Below are positions 16,726-24,725 of a stretch of DNA of 30,896 bases, piece by piece. A model generated the notes under the pieces. That model saw only the letters and a list, made by a program, of their open reading frames with translations. It had not been told where the DNA came from and searched no databases. Source of the stretch: Fen731 sp964354265 (lineage in GTDB: Bacteria; Actinomycetota; Humimicrobiia; Humimicrobiales; Humimicrobiaceae); assembly GCA_964354265.1 (NCBI GenBank), contig CAYGYY010000020.1, positions 1 to 30,896 on the forward strand, read 5' to 3'. Each line of letters begins with the position of its first letter. Position 1 is the first letter of the stretch. A program made the position numbers and the translations under genes.

Positions 16726-17922
16726 ATGTCTGACATCAGAAATACTGTAGAAAAAGAACTCGAGAAAACAAATGGCATTCTAAAATTAAAGCCCGCATGG
16801 GTTGCCAGGGATTTCCTGCCACCCGGTAAAAGGCTCGGACTTTCTGAGAAAGAATATGATGTGGGCGAAAGAGGGTTCATTTGCGAAAGATGGCTTGCTT
16901 CAGTAACATTAGCTGATAATGCAGTAGGTCCTGAAGATGAGGGGCTCAGCTATCTTAAATTGGATTCTGGTGAAAATATTGATTTAAGGAAAGCAGTATC
17001 ATCCGCCGGGGACCTGATAATGGGCAGGGAATATGCCAGCACGCATACAGGTTTGGGGAGGCTCGCAAAGATTTATGATTTTGCTGCAAGGATCCCGTAT
17101 CATATCCACCAGATGCAGAAAGATGCATGCCTTGTTGGCAGGAATTCCAAGGATGAAGCTTATTATTTTCCTGAAGATGTGGATACCGGGGCGCATCCTG
17201 AGACTTTTTTCGGTGTCCATCCATATATCGTGGATGAGAAGAAATATGATATACTGCTGCCATATCTTGAAGAATGGAAAGACGACCTGATTCTAAGGCA
17301 TTCCAGGGCTTACCTGAATGTTCCGGGCGAAGGTTTCTTCTTACCCTCCGGTGTGCTGCATGCGCCGGGGACAGCCCTTACAATAGAACTCCAGGAAGAT
17401 TCTGATGTTTTTGCAATGCTCCAGGCTTTAAATGCAGGTAAAATCATATCAAAAGAGCTGTTATATAAAGATGTATGCGCAGAAGACAGGGAAGCCAAAG
17501 GCGAAAGGGCAATACTTGGCCAGCTTGACTGGCCGGTAAATGGAGATCCTTATTTTTATGAAAACCATCACATGCCAAATATTGTTGTCGAAGAATCAAG
17601 GCAGCAGGGCGGCGAAGAACACTGGATCTATTACAATACTACAAAGTTTTCCGGCAAGAGGCTGGTAGTTAAAAAGGGCCAGAGTTTTACTTTTACAGAA
17701 AAGGGTGTATTTAATATCCTGGCCTGGAGAGGAAAGGGCACTTTCGACGGGCATAAGATCGAAGGCGGTAATTTCGAGTTTGACGAACTCCTTATTTCCC
17801 ATGACAGGGCTATAAAACCCATTACTGTAAAGAACGATGGAGACAATGATTTTATGATTATTAAATTCTTCGGCCCTGATGTTAATATGGATGTTCCAAT
17901 GATAAAGCCTTATAAAAGATAA
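16726..17922 (+). CDS. Class I mannose-6-phosphate isomerase-like cupin protein
   Basis: This 398-residue cupin-fold protein shows the metal-binding pattern of class I phosphomannose isomerases: IPYHIHQ (His126, His128), Glu144 in KDEAYYF, then HPETFFGVHPY (His157) and the later LPSGVLHAPGT (His212). These resemble the zinc site and the active-site loop of the family. The long C-terminal half and the overall sequence differ from standard ManA, so another sugar or a free sugar may be the substrate. An upstream in-frame ATG at 16678 has no ribosome site. The ATG at 16726 follows TTGGAGG at ideal spacing and is taken as the start. It lies 87 bases after the epimerase and 59 bases before isomerase 5. 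Confidence 0.8.
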   Translation: MSDIRNTVEKELEKTNGILKLKPAWVARDFLPPGKRLGLSEKEYDVGERGFICERWLASVTLADNAVGPEDEGLSYLKLDSGENIDLRKAVSSAGDLIMGREYASTHTGLGRLAKIYDFAARIPYHIHQMQKDACLVGRNSKDEAYYFPEDVDTGAHPETFFGVHPYIVDEKKYDILLPYLEEWKDDLILRHSRAYLNVPGEGFFLPSGVLHAPGTALTIELQEDSDVFAMLQALNAGKIISKELLYKDVCAEDREAKGERAILGQLDWPVNGDPYFYENHHMPNIVVEESRQQGGEEHWIYYNTTKFSGKRLVVKKGQSFTFTEKGVFNILAWRGKGTFDGHKIEGGNFEFDELLISHDRAIKPITVKNDGDNDFMIIKFFGPDVNMDVPMIKPYKR

Positions 17923-17981
17923 AAAAGGCGCAGTTGAAGGTTTATATAAAAATTATAAATAATTAATGCAAAGGAGAAGAG

Positions 17982-18869
17982 ATGGCTAAAAAAACATCAA
18001 TCGGCGGTTGGGCATACATTTGGGGTGGCTATGCTGAAGCGCCCATACCGCTTGAAGAAGTTGTAAAAAAACTTGCAGAACTTGGATTTGACGGGATAGA
18101 GATGGCAGCATTTCCTCCTCACCTGGAACCAAATACCAGGGAAAAAAGGCTGGAGATAAAAAAATTGCTCGACAGTTATGGACTGGGCATATCAGGACTC
18201 GCTGCGCCATTTCCATCACCTGCCACTTCAAAAGAAACGGATTATCTGGATGCAGTAAAATCAAACCTTGAGATCTGTACGGATATGAACATCCCGAAGC
18301 TCAGGGTTGATGCGGTTGAACCACCTACAGGTATTCCCGGAGGAATGGATTATGAAACGTGTTTTAAAAAAGTGGCATCAGTCTGGAATAAGTCGGCAGA
18401 GCTTTGTGCTTCAAAAGGAATAAAACTTATCTGGGAGTTTGAGCCCGGGTTTTTGTTCAATAAACCCAGCGAAGTTGTAAGGATGGCATATCTTGTAGAT
18501 CATCCAAACTTTTCAATCCTGTTTGATTCCTGCCATGCTTACATGTGCTCAGTCCTGGCTTCAAGGCAGATGGGTCAAAAAGAAACCCTTCCCAAAGGAG
18601 TTGTCCAGTTTGCGTATATGCTTACAGGGAAAATAGGGCATATCCATCTTATAGATTCAGACGGCACCCTTCATGGAGATGAAACAAGCACACATGCGCC
18701 TCTTGGAACAGGACTACTTAATTTTGATGAGATTATCCCGGCAATAATTGACGCAGGATACGATGACCAGTGGTGGCCCATAGATCTATGTTTCTGGCCC
18801 AAAGCTCTTGATGCCACAGCAGGCTGCAAAGTATTCCTGGACGGTCTTATAAAGAAATACGGAAAATAA
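17982..18869 (+). CDS. Sugar phosphate isomerase/epimerase (xylose isomerase-like TIM barrel) 5
   Basis: This is a 295-residue TIM barrel. Likely active-site positions are Glu152/Glu154 (WEFEPG), Asp182 and His185 (LFDSCHAY), and His222 (GHIHLIDSDG). At the final ligand position there is Asp268 (WWPIDLCFWP) where most relatives have Glu. The WW-IDLCFWP ending marks a distinct subfamily often found beside zinc alcohol dehydrogenases, so the altered residue may be normal for it. Its partner here is indeed the alcohol dehydrogenase 83 bases downstream. The ribosome site AAAGGAG lies six bases before the ATG. The reaction is unknown. Confidence 0.88.
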   Translation: MAKKTSIGGWAYIWGGYAEAPIPLEEVVKKLAELGFDGIEMAAFPPHLEPNTREKRLEIKKLLDSYGLGISGLAAPFPSPATSKETDYLDAVKSNLEICTDMNIPKLRVDAVEPPTGIPGGMDYETCFKKVASVWNKSAELCASKGIKLIWEFEPGFLFNKPSEVVRMAYLVDHPNFSILFDSCHAYMCSVLASRQMGQKETLPKGVVQFAYMLTGKIGHIHLIDSDGTLHGDETSTHAPLGTGLLNFDEIIPAIIDAGYDDQWWPIDLCFWPKALDATAGCKVFLDGLIKKYGK

Positions 18870-18952
18870 TCTAAATGCCAACTTTACTTGTTAATAGGGC
18901 AGTTTATCAATTATTATTACGATAATTATTAAAAAAAATCAAGGAGGCTAAA

Positions 18953-20041
18953 TTGAAAGGTACAATGAAAGCCCAGGTCTTCTATGAGGCTGAAAAAATG
19001 ACCATGGAAGACATCCCGGTTCCGGAAATCACACCAATTGATGTTCTTGTAAAGGTAAAAAGTGTCGGTATATGCGGTTCTGATATCTCATATTATTATG
19101 GACTTTCCCCGATTGGGACTGCAACCGGCAAGGGACCGCTTGTATTGGGGCACGAATTCACCGGCGAAGTTGCTGAAGTCGGAAGCGTCCCTGAAATGCT
19201 TGGGCTGTTTAAGCCAGGCGACAGGGTAGTCGTTAATCCTGTCCAGAATTGCAATGCCTGCTATGCCTGCGCAGACGGGCAGACTCACCTATGTGCAAAT
19301 CTATATGTTCCGGGTGTTACATCAAATGGCGGATTTGCCCAGTACTGTTCTTCAAGGTATACAGGATTGTTTAAGATTTCAGACGACGTCAGTTATTCAG
19401 CAGGTGCATTTACCGAGCCTCTTGCCTGCGCATATAACGGCATACGCAAGCTTGGAATAAGGATAGGCGATTTTGTTGCAGTTTTTGGTCCGGGAGCAAT
19501 GGGGATGATGATGATACAAATGATCAAGGCCACGGGCGCCGGCAAAGTCGCTTTAATGGGAGCCGTAAACGATGACTGGAGGCTCGAACAGGGGTTAAAG
19601 GTCGGGGCCGATTATATTTTTAATACCGTTGATAAAAGCAGCAAATACTACACTCCTGACCTTAAAAAGACTATAAGCGGGCTTACAAAAGGAAGACTTG
19701 CAGACCGTTCCATAGTGCCGACCAGCGCAAATGCGGCATTTGAGCAGGCAGTAGAAATTGTCGGCAACTGCGGGACAATAGTACATTTTGGATTGCCAAA
19801 TGAAGATGATGAATTTAAAATCCCGGCACTTAGTTTTCACACCATGGATAAGGAAATCCGCTCAGCATGGCTGGCGCCTCTTGCCTGGCCCGGAGCCATA
19901 CGCGCCCTGGAAGAAAGGATAGTGAAAGTGGATACCCTCGTAACGGCCACTTATCCTCTGGAGAAAACAGAAGAGGCAATAAGGCTGTTAAAGACAAATC
20001 CTGGTAAACAGATAAAAATCCAGATAGAGGTTTCAAAATAG
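18953..20041 (+). CDS. Zinc-dependent medium-chain alcohol/polyol dehydrogenase
   Basis: This 362-residue MDR-family enzyme has catalytic zinc residues Cys41 (GICGSD), His67-Glu68 (GHEF) and a Glu near 153 (FTEPLACAYNG). The structural zinc cysteines are in NCNACYACADGQTHLC (Cys100, 103, 106 and 114). A Rossmann motif, AVFGPGAMGMMM, lies near 178-189. Both zinc sites are complete. Members oxidise sorbitol, threonine, galactitol or other polyols. The start is a TTG with AAGGAGG five bases upstream; the ATG four codons later is 17 bases from that site and is less likely. It lies between two TIM-barrel isomerases and probably interconverts a polyol and ketose, or oxidises a sugar hydroxyl, in the same pathway. 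Confidence 0.93.
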   Translation: MKGTMKAQVFYEAEKMTMEDIPVPEITPIDVLVKVKSVGICGSDISYYYGLSPIGTATGKGPLVLGHEFTGEVAEVGSVPEMLGLFKPGDRVVVNPVQNCNACYACADGQTHLCANLYVPGVTSNGGFAQYCSSRYTGLFKISDDVSYSAGAFTEPLACAYNGIRKLGIRIGDFVAVFGPGAMGMMMIQMIKATGAGKVALMGAVNDDWRLEQGLKVGADYIFNTVDKSSKYYTPDLKKTISGLTKGRLADRSIVPTSANAAFEQAVEIVGNCGTIVHFGLPNEDDEFKIPALSFHTMDKEIRSAWLAPLAWPGAIRALEERIVKVDTLVTATYPLEKTEEAIRLLKTNPGKQIKIQIEVSK

Positions 20042-20171
20042 GAAACTGTACGGGGCATGCCTTGTTTTGCAGGACATGGTTTGTTTTATATGACTTGCTG
20101 TATTCAGCATTTGTATTCAGCAGATATAATTTGCAGAAAAATAAATAATTTATACTAACAGGGAGGGGTAA

Positions 20172-21287
20172 ATGGACTATAAAATAACTGATACAAGTTA
20201 TCAGAAAAAAAAGATGAACAGGGAAGAGCTTATAAAGCACATGAAGAGCTTCACCCTGGATTTAAAATTATCAGTGGGCATCTGGTATTTTGCTCCGGGT
20301 GGAGGCAGGTTCCATGAAGCTTATGTCCCTTCAAAAAGTATTGCCGAAAGAATCGAAATGGCCGCAGAAATGGCAAAATATGGTGTAAAGGCAATAGAAG
20401 CCCATTATCCAGTTGAAGTAAATGAAGAAAATTGGCACCTTTACCAGAAGCTTGAAAAAGAGACAGGCATAGTACTGCAGAGCTGCTATCCGGCAATTTT
20501 TTATCCAAAAGAATATGAGTTCGGTTCTCTTTCAAACCCTATAAAAAAATACAGGGACAAGGCAGCAAAAACTTTGGTTGGCTGCCTCAAATTTGCAAAA
20601 GAAAGGAACCTCCACCACGCTGGAATCTGGCCAGGGATTGACGGATACACTTATTCACTTGGTACTGTATTTTCAGATATGTGGGATAATTTTGAGGGTG
20701 CTGTAGCAGAAGCAATGGATGAAGTGCCCGGTGTCATTGTGGCTATTGAGCCAAAGCCTTATGAGCCGGCGCCCAATAATATTTACAGGACCACTGCTGA
20801 CGGGCTTATTGCATGCAAGGATATTGAATCAAGGCTTAAGGATAAGCTTAACAGGGAAATACTGGCTAAAGGCATACCTTTGATGGGTATGCAGCCAGAG
20901 ATAGGTCATATCAGGATGGGTTTTGAAGATGCGCCTTATGCCATTGCCCGATGCTTAAGGGAAGGAAGGCTTTTTAATACCCACTGGAACAGCCAGCCTC
21001 TAGGAAACTACGACCAGGATTTAAACACTGGTGTAATAGAATGGCAACAGGCCGAAGCAATGCTATATGTTTTGAAAATGGCAGGATTTAGGGAATATTT
21101 CGGTATAGACATAAATCCGGAGAGGATGCCTTCAATTAAGGCAATCGAGTTAAACGCAATGGTTTTAAACATCATGAATGAAAGAATCGAAGCCTTTCCT
21201 CACGAAGAAATCATAGATTCATATTTCGATCCTGAAAACCATAGGGGAGATATTGAAATGATACTTGCAAAGAGCATGAAAAAATAA
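20172..21287 (+). CDS. Xylose isomerase (XylA)-like TIM barrel
   Basis: This 371-residue protein is closer to XylA than the other barrels. It has the AIEPKPYEPAPNNI stretch (Glu193) matching the EPKPNEP signature, PEIGHIRMG (Glu243, His246) where XylA has its E-x-x-H metal site, THWNSQP with His271, then Asp281/Asp283 and Asp313 (YFGIDIN). It is shorter than class II XylA (about 440) and lacks the exact XylA WGGREGYE motif; HHAGIWPGIDGYTYSLG lies at that place. It probably converts an aldose to a ketose, or acts on a related sugar. The start has a GGGAGGGG ribosome site. It is followed after 31 bases by the FGGY kinase, a typical isomerase-kinase pair. Confidence 0.83.
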   Translation: MDYKITDTSYQKKKMNREELIKHMKSFTLDLKLSVGIWYFAPGGGRFHEAYVPSKSIAERIEMAAEMAKYGVKAIEAHYPVEVNEENWHLYQKLEKETGIVLQSCYPAIFYPKEYEFGSLSNPIKKYRDKAAKTLVGCLKFAKERNLHHAGIWPGIDGYTYSLGTVFSDMWDNFEGAVAEAMDEVPGVIVAIEPKPYEPAPNNIYRTTADGLIACKDIESRLKDKLNREILAKGIPLMGMQPEIGHIRMGFEDAPYAIARCLREGRLFNTHWNSQPLGNYDQDLNTGVIEWQQAEAMLYVLKMAGFREYFGIDINPERMPSIKAIELNAMVLNIMNERIEAFPHEEIIDSYFDPENHRGDIEMILAKSMKK

Positions 21288-21318
21288 GGAATTCTTACCG
21301 GATTGGAGGAAAATTCAT

Positions 21319-22800
21319 ATGAGTCTTTTGGGAATCGATATTGGGACTACCGGCACAAAAGCTATTGCTTTTGATGAAAATGGAGATATCCTGGGCTCAG
21401 ATTACAGGGAATATAGCTTACTTTTCCCTGAACCAGGCTGGGTTGAGTTTGACACCCCTGACCAGTGGCAGAAAATCTTTGAAGTTTTAAAAAACGTCAA
21501 CTCCAATCCTGCTGTAAAGAAAGATCCGGTCACGGCACTTTCAATGTCAACATTTGGCGAGGGTCTTACACCTGTGGACGCCAGCGGCGACATTATTTTC
21601 AACACTATTTATTCCACTGATGCAAGAAGTATAAAAGAGCTGGAATTCATTTTATCCAGACACAGCGCCAAAGAACTTTTTGAGATCACTGGATACCCGG
21701 CAGGCTTTATATGCCCATTAAATAAAATATTATGGATTAAAAATAACCATCCTGGGGTTTATGAAAAAACCAGGAGAATTTTTTTTACAGATGAACTCCT
21801 GGCACAAAAACTGGGTGTGGAAGAGCCCAGGATTAATTATGCTCTTGCATCCAGGACCCTTTTCTTTGATATCCGTAAAAAAACATGGAGAACAGACCTG
21901 CTTTCGGAATTTGGAATCGATGAAGGACTTTTTTCAAGACCATGCCCCTCAGGAATGGAAATAGGAAAGATAAGTGATAAAGTAGCTGAGGAGCTTGGGT
22001 TTAAAAAAGGCGTTTCTGTAGTGTCCGGATGCCATGACCAGCCATGCGCAGCCCTTGGTACAGGAGCAATAAGGGGTGGGATAGCAGCAGATGGAATGGG
22101 CACTGTGGAGTGTGTAACAATTTGCATGGAGGAAGCTCTAACAAACGATGCGATGCTTGAATATAATTTTGGCTGCCAGGCTCATGGAGTCAAAGACAGG
22201 TATGTCGCACTTGCTTACAATCTATCTGCCGGAAGCGTAGTCAGATGGTTCAGGGATAATATTGCAGATGGCAGCAACCAAACCATAAGGAACATATCCT
22301 CAAGCCTCACATTTGAACCTTCCAGGATTTATACACTGCCTTATTTTTCGGCAACAGGCACACCTTATCTTGACCCTGTTGCAAAGGGCTCGATTATAGG
22401 GCTGGATCTGGGAACCACTAAAACTGATATTTTTAAATCCCTTGTTGAAGGCCTTGTTTTTGAAATATGCTTTAGTCTTGAGCTTATAAAAAAAAGCGGC
22501 ATAAAAATTACCGAATTGCGCGCCACTGGCGGAGGCTCAAAATCTGATTACGAGCTAAAGCTCAAAGCATCCCTTCTTGACAGCCCGATTTTAAGAATGG
22601 ATATAACAGAAGCCGGTTGTCTTGGTACAATGATGCTTGCAGGTGCGGGTACAGGAAGATTTACCCTTGAAGAAGCAATATCAAAGTATGTCAGGATAAA
22701 AGACAGGTTTGAACCGGATGCGGGAATAAGGGAAAGATATATGGATAAGTTTGAGAATTATAAGAAAATTTATGGTATCGTATCTGAGCTTTTCAGGTAG
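21319..22800 (+). CDS. FGGY-family carbohydrate kinase
   Basis: This 493-residue two-domain kinase of the FGGY family begins with the phosphate-loop motif LGIDIGTTGTKAIAFD. The catalytic base is Asp240 in SGCHDQPCAALGTGA, and there is a C-terminal ATP-binding motif, ATGGGSKSDYELKLKASLL. Residues 76-84 read SMSTFGEGL, where xylulokinases carry a GQMHG-type substrate loop, so the sugar is likely not plain xylulose. The kinase closes the island, 31 bases after the XylA-like gene, and probably phosphorylates the ketose or polyol made upstream. A strong GGAGG ribosome site precedes the ATG. No aldolase follows, so downstream steps must be encoded elsewhere. Confidence 0.91.
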   Translation: MSLLGIDIGTTGTKAIAFDENGDILGSDYREYSLLFPEPGWVEFDTPDQWQKIFEVLKNVNSNPAVKKDPVTALSMSTFGEGLTPVDASGDIIFNTIYSTDARSIKELEFILSRHSAKELFEITGYPAGFICPLNKILWIKNNHPGVYEKTRRIFFTDELLAQKLGVEEPRINYALASRTLFFDIRKKTWRTDLLSEFGIDEGLFSRPCPSGMEIGKISDKVAEELGFKKGVSVVSGCHDQPCAALGTGAIRGGIAADGMGTVECVTICMEEALTNDAMLEYNFGCQAHGVKDRYVALAYNLSAGSVVRWFRDNIADGSNQTIRNISSSLTFEPSRIYTLPYFSATGTPYLDPVAKGSIIGLDLGTTKTDIFKSLVEGLVFEICFSLELIKKSGIKITELRATGGGSKSDYELKLKASLLDSPILRMDITEAGCLGTMMLAGAGTGRFTLEEAISKYVRIKDRFEPDAGIRERYMDKFENYKKIYGIVSELFR

Positions 22801-22863
22801 ATGCTCTTGTATCATAAATATTCAGGTTGAGCTTTTTAAGACGGTTAAACAGGTTTTGTTTTA

Positions 22864-23073
22864 TTACATGTACTTCCTCAGCAGTATCTCTTCAGTAATA
22901 GTCCTGATGTATTGCCTGTGCTTATTTATTTCCTGAGTCAAGAATTTTATTGCTGCCTTTTCTTCATATTTATTAACCACAGACTCTAATTCATTAATAT
23001 CTTCATTGATATTTTTCAGCACATCTTCAATTGTTTTAAATTCTGTAGTCTTTGGATCTGATTTACTCTCCAA
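22864..23073 (-). CDS. Small coiled-coil protein of unknown function
   Basis: This is a 69-residue, highly charged, alpha-helical protein with a regular hydrophobic spacing from about residue 15 to 60 (segments VLKNINEDINELESVV and AIKFLTQEINKHRQYI). This suggests a coiled coil. There is no signal peptide or membrane helix. The start is a TTG on the minus strand, but it is preceded by AGAAGGAG at good spacing, which supports genuine translation. It is convergent with the FGGY kinase, 63 bases apart. No family is recognised, and nothing around it explains its role. The 415-base gap 23074-23488 beyond it is very AT-rich and holds no other gene. Confidence 0.65.
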   Translation of the reverse strand: MESKSDPKTTEFKTIEDVLKNINEDINELESVVNKYEEKAAIKFLTQEINKHRQYIRTITEEILLRKYM

Positions 23074-23392
23074 CCAGGCTCCTTCTATTATTGATAATTA
23101 TGTGTAATATATCGGCTGATTATTGATTTTTATTAATATTTTATTAATAATTTTTATAATATTATTATATATAAATTAATTGATTTTTTAGTTGTATTAT
23201 GTTATATAATATTATAATAAATATTAATATATTATTAAAATAATTTTATTTTTTTAAATACCAGGCCTTGATAATGGACTTAATAAAAGATAGAAAAGAA
23301 TATAATCAAGGAAGGCTTTTTATATTAAAGAATTCAAAAAGATAAAGTTAAGTGTTTTTTTGACGATATAAAGAAAATATAAATATTGAAAA

Positions 23393-23470
23393 GATGAAAG
23401 GAAATGAGTCCCATCAGCTGATTCTGACTAGTTAAGTCGGTGTCCAAAATTTGGGGTTCATATCAGAACC
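23393..23470 (+). other. Dyad-rich leader upstream of the TadG-like gene
   Basis: In the 96 bases before the TadG-like start there are several nested pairings: GATG/CATC (23393/23412) around GGA/TCC, GACT/AGTC (23426-23429/23435-23438), CCAA/TTGG (23444-23447/23451-23454), and TTCTGA/TCAGAA (23422-23427/23463-23468), which encloses the middle ones. The region is less AT-rich than the preceding 300 bases. It may be a structured 5' leader. The segment GGTGTCCAAAATTTGGGG also looks like the end of some insertion sequences. No known riboswitch class was recognised. Confidence 0.35.
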
Positions 23471-23488
23471 TACTTGATAATAAGTTAA

Positions 23489-24442
23489 ATGGTTAACAAA
23501 AAAATAAAAAGTCATTTTTTGAAACAGAACGGCCAGGTTGCAATAGTGGTGGGTATTATGATGGTGGCTATTGTCGGAGCGCTGGCATATGTAATAGATA
23601 CTGGTTCAGTATATGAATCACGCAGGACATATCAAACTGTTGCAGACTCTGCCGCACTATCGGGAGCCCAGGAATTGCCTGATGCAGCAGATGCTGGCCA
23701 GGCTGCAATAGATTATGCAGAAATGCAGGGAGTTTCTTCGGAGTTTGTTACTGTTGAAGTAACAGATACATTTGTTTCAAACGATACAATTAGGGTAACT
23801 GCGGCTGATATGGACAGACCTACATTTTTTGCTGGTATATTTGGAGTAAACTCAACAGCTGTTGGAGCAAATGCAACTGCAATGGTCGGTTCGCCTGAAG
23901 AATATAGTAATATTGTTCCCTTTGGAGTATTGGAAGATGATTGGGTTCCTGGCGAGGAGTACACGTTAAAATGGCCACATGGTAACACTGGAAATTTTGG
24001 AGCATTGGCGCTTGGCGGAACTGGAGCGAACAATTACAGGAAAAACATAAGGGAAGGCTATCATGGAAATTTGCACGTTGGAGATAAAGTAGACACTGAG
24101 CCCGGAAATATGAAAGGTCCAACAACTCAGGGAACAAGCGACAGGATTAATAATTATCCTGATTACGATTTTAATACCTTTTCAGAGCTTACTGTATTAG
24201 AAGACGGTGTATATAAATTAACAAATAGCTCTGATAGCCAGTTTGTAATGTGTCCTTTGATTAATGAAGTTCCTAATGGCCGAAAAGAAGTTACAATACT
24301 TGCGTTTGTACCTTTTATCATAACAAGTGTATCAGGTTCAGAAGTAAGGGGAACTTTTATAGATGAAGCACTAATTATAACAGAAGGCGGGATTGCTGCA
24401 CTTGACGAGCATGGCATTAGGATAATAAGGTTAAAACAATAG
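23489..24442 (+). CDS. TadG-like (Flp pilus assembly, Tad N-terminal domain) membrane-anchored protein
   Basis: This 317-residue protein has a single N-terminal membrane helix (GQVAIVVGIMMVAIVGALAY, about residues 15-34) followed by the classic Tad-domain pattern VIDTGSVYESRRTYQTVADS and then AALSGA. In TadG proteins this segment follows the helix and precedes an extracytoplasmic region. The remaining 250 residues are presumably outside the cell. Other tad genes (TadA, TadB, TadC, CpaB, RcpA) are absent from the window, so it is an orphan. The upstream region is unusual: weak ribosome site, a putative dyad-rich leader at 23393-23470, and no clear promoter. It may act in pilus assembly, adhesion or envelope function; only the domain is certain. 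Confidence 0.8.
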   Translation: MVNKKIKSHFLKQNGQVAIVVGIMMVAIVGALAYVIDTGSVYESRRTYQTVADSAALSGAQELPDAADAGQAAIDYAEMQGVSSEFVTVEVTDTFVSNDTIRVTAADMDRPTFFAGIFGVNSTAVGANATAMVGSPEEYSNIVPFGVLEDDWVPGEEYTLKWPHGNTGNFGALALGGTGANNYRKNIREGYHGNLHVGDKVDTEPGNMKGPTTQGTSDRINNYPDYDFNTFSELTVLEDGVYKLTNSSDSQFVMCPLINEVPNGRKEVTILAFVPFIITSVSGSEVRGTFIDEALIITEGGIAALDEHGIRIIRLKQ

Positions 24443-24725
24443 AATCAGCCGGAGCTATAACATTTCCGGATTGTAAATAGATTTTTTAAAAAAGTTATTA
24501 TTAGATTCTATAGTTATTCCTGCCATCTTTTTAATCCCATACATTGCTTAATCGGCTCCGCATTCAATATGATTTTAAAAAGTGTGGTATAAGTGTGGTA
24601 TACTCAATAAAAAGCAGATTAATGTGCAATTTAATTCTACCCATTATAGTTTTTTATATTTCTAAATTTAAAAACAGGATAGCGCCGGTTAAAAAGTCAT
24701 GGATAAAAATGGGGATACTGACGGA

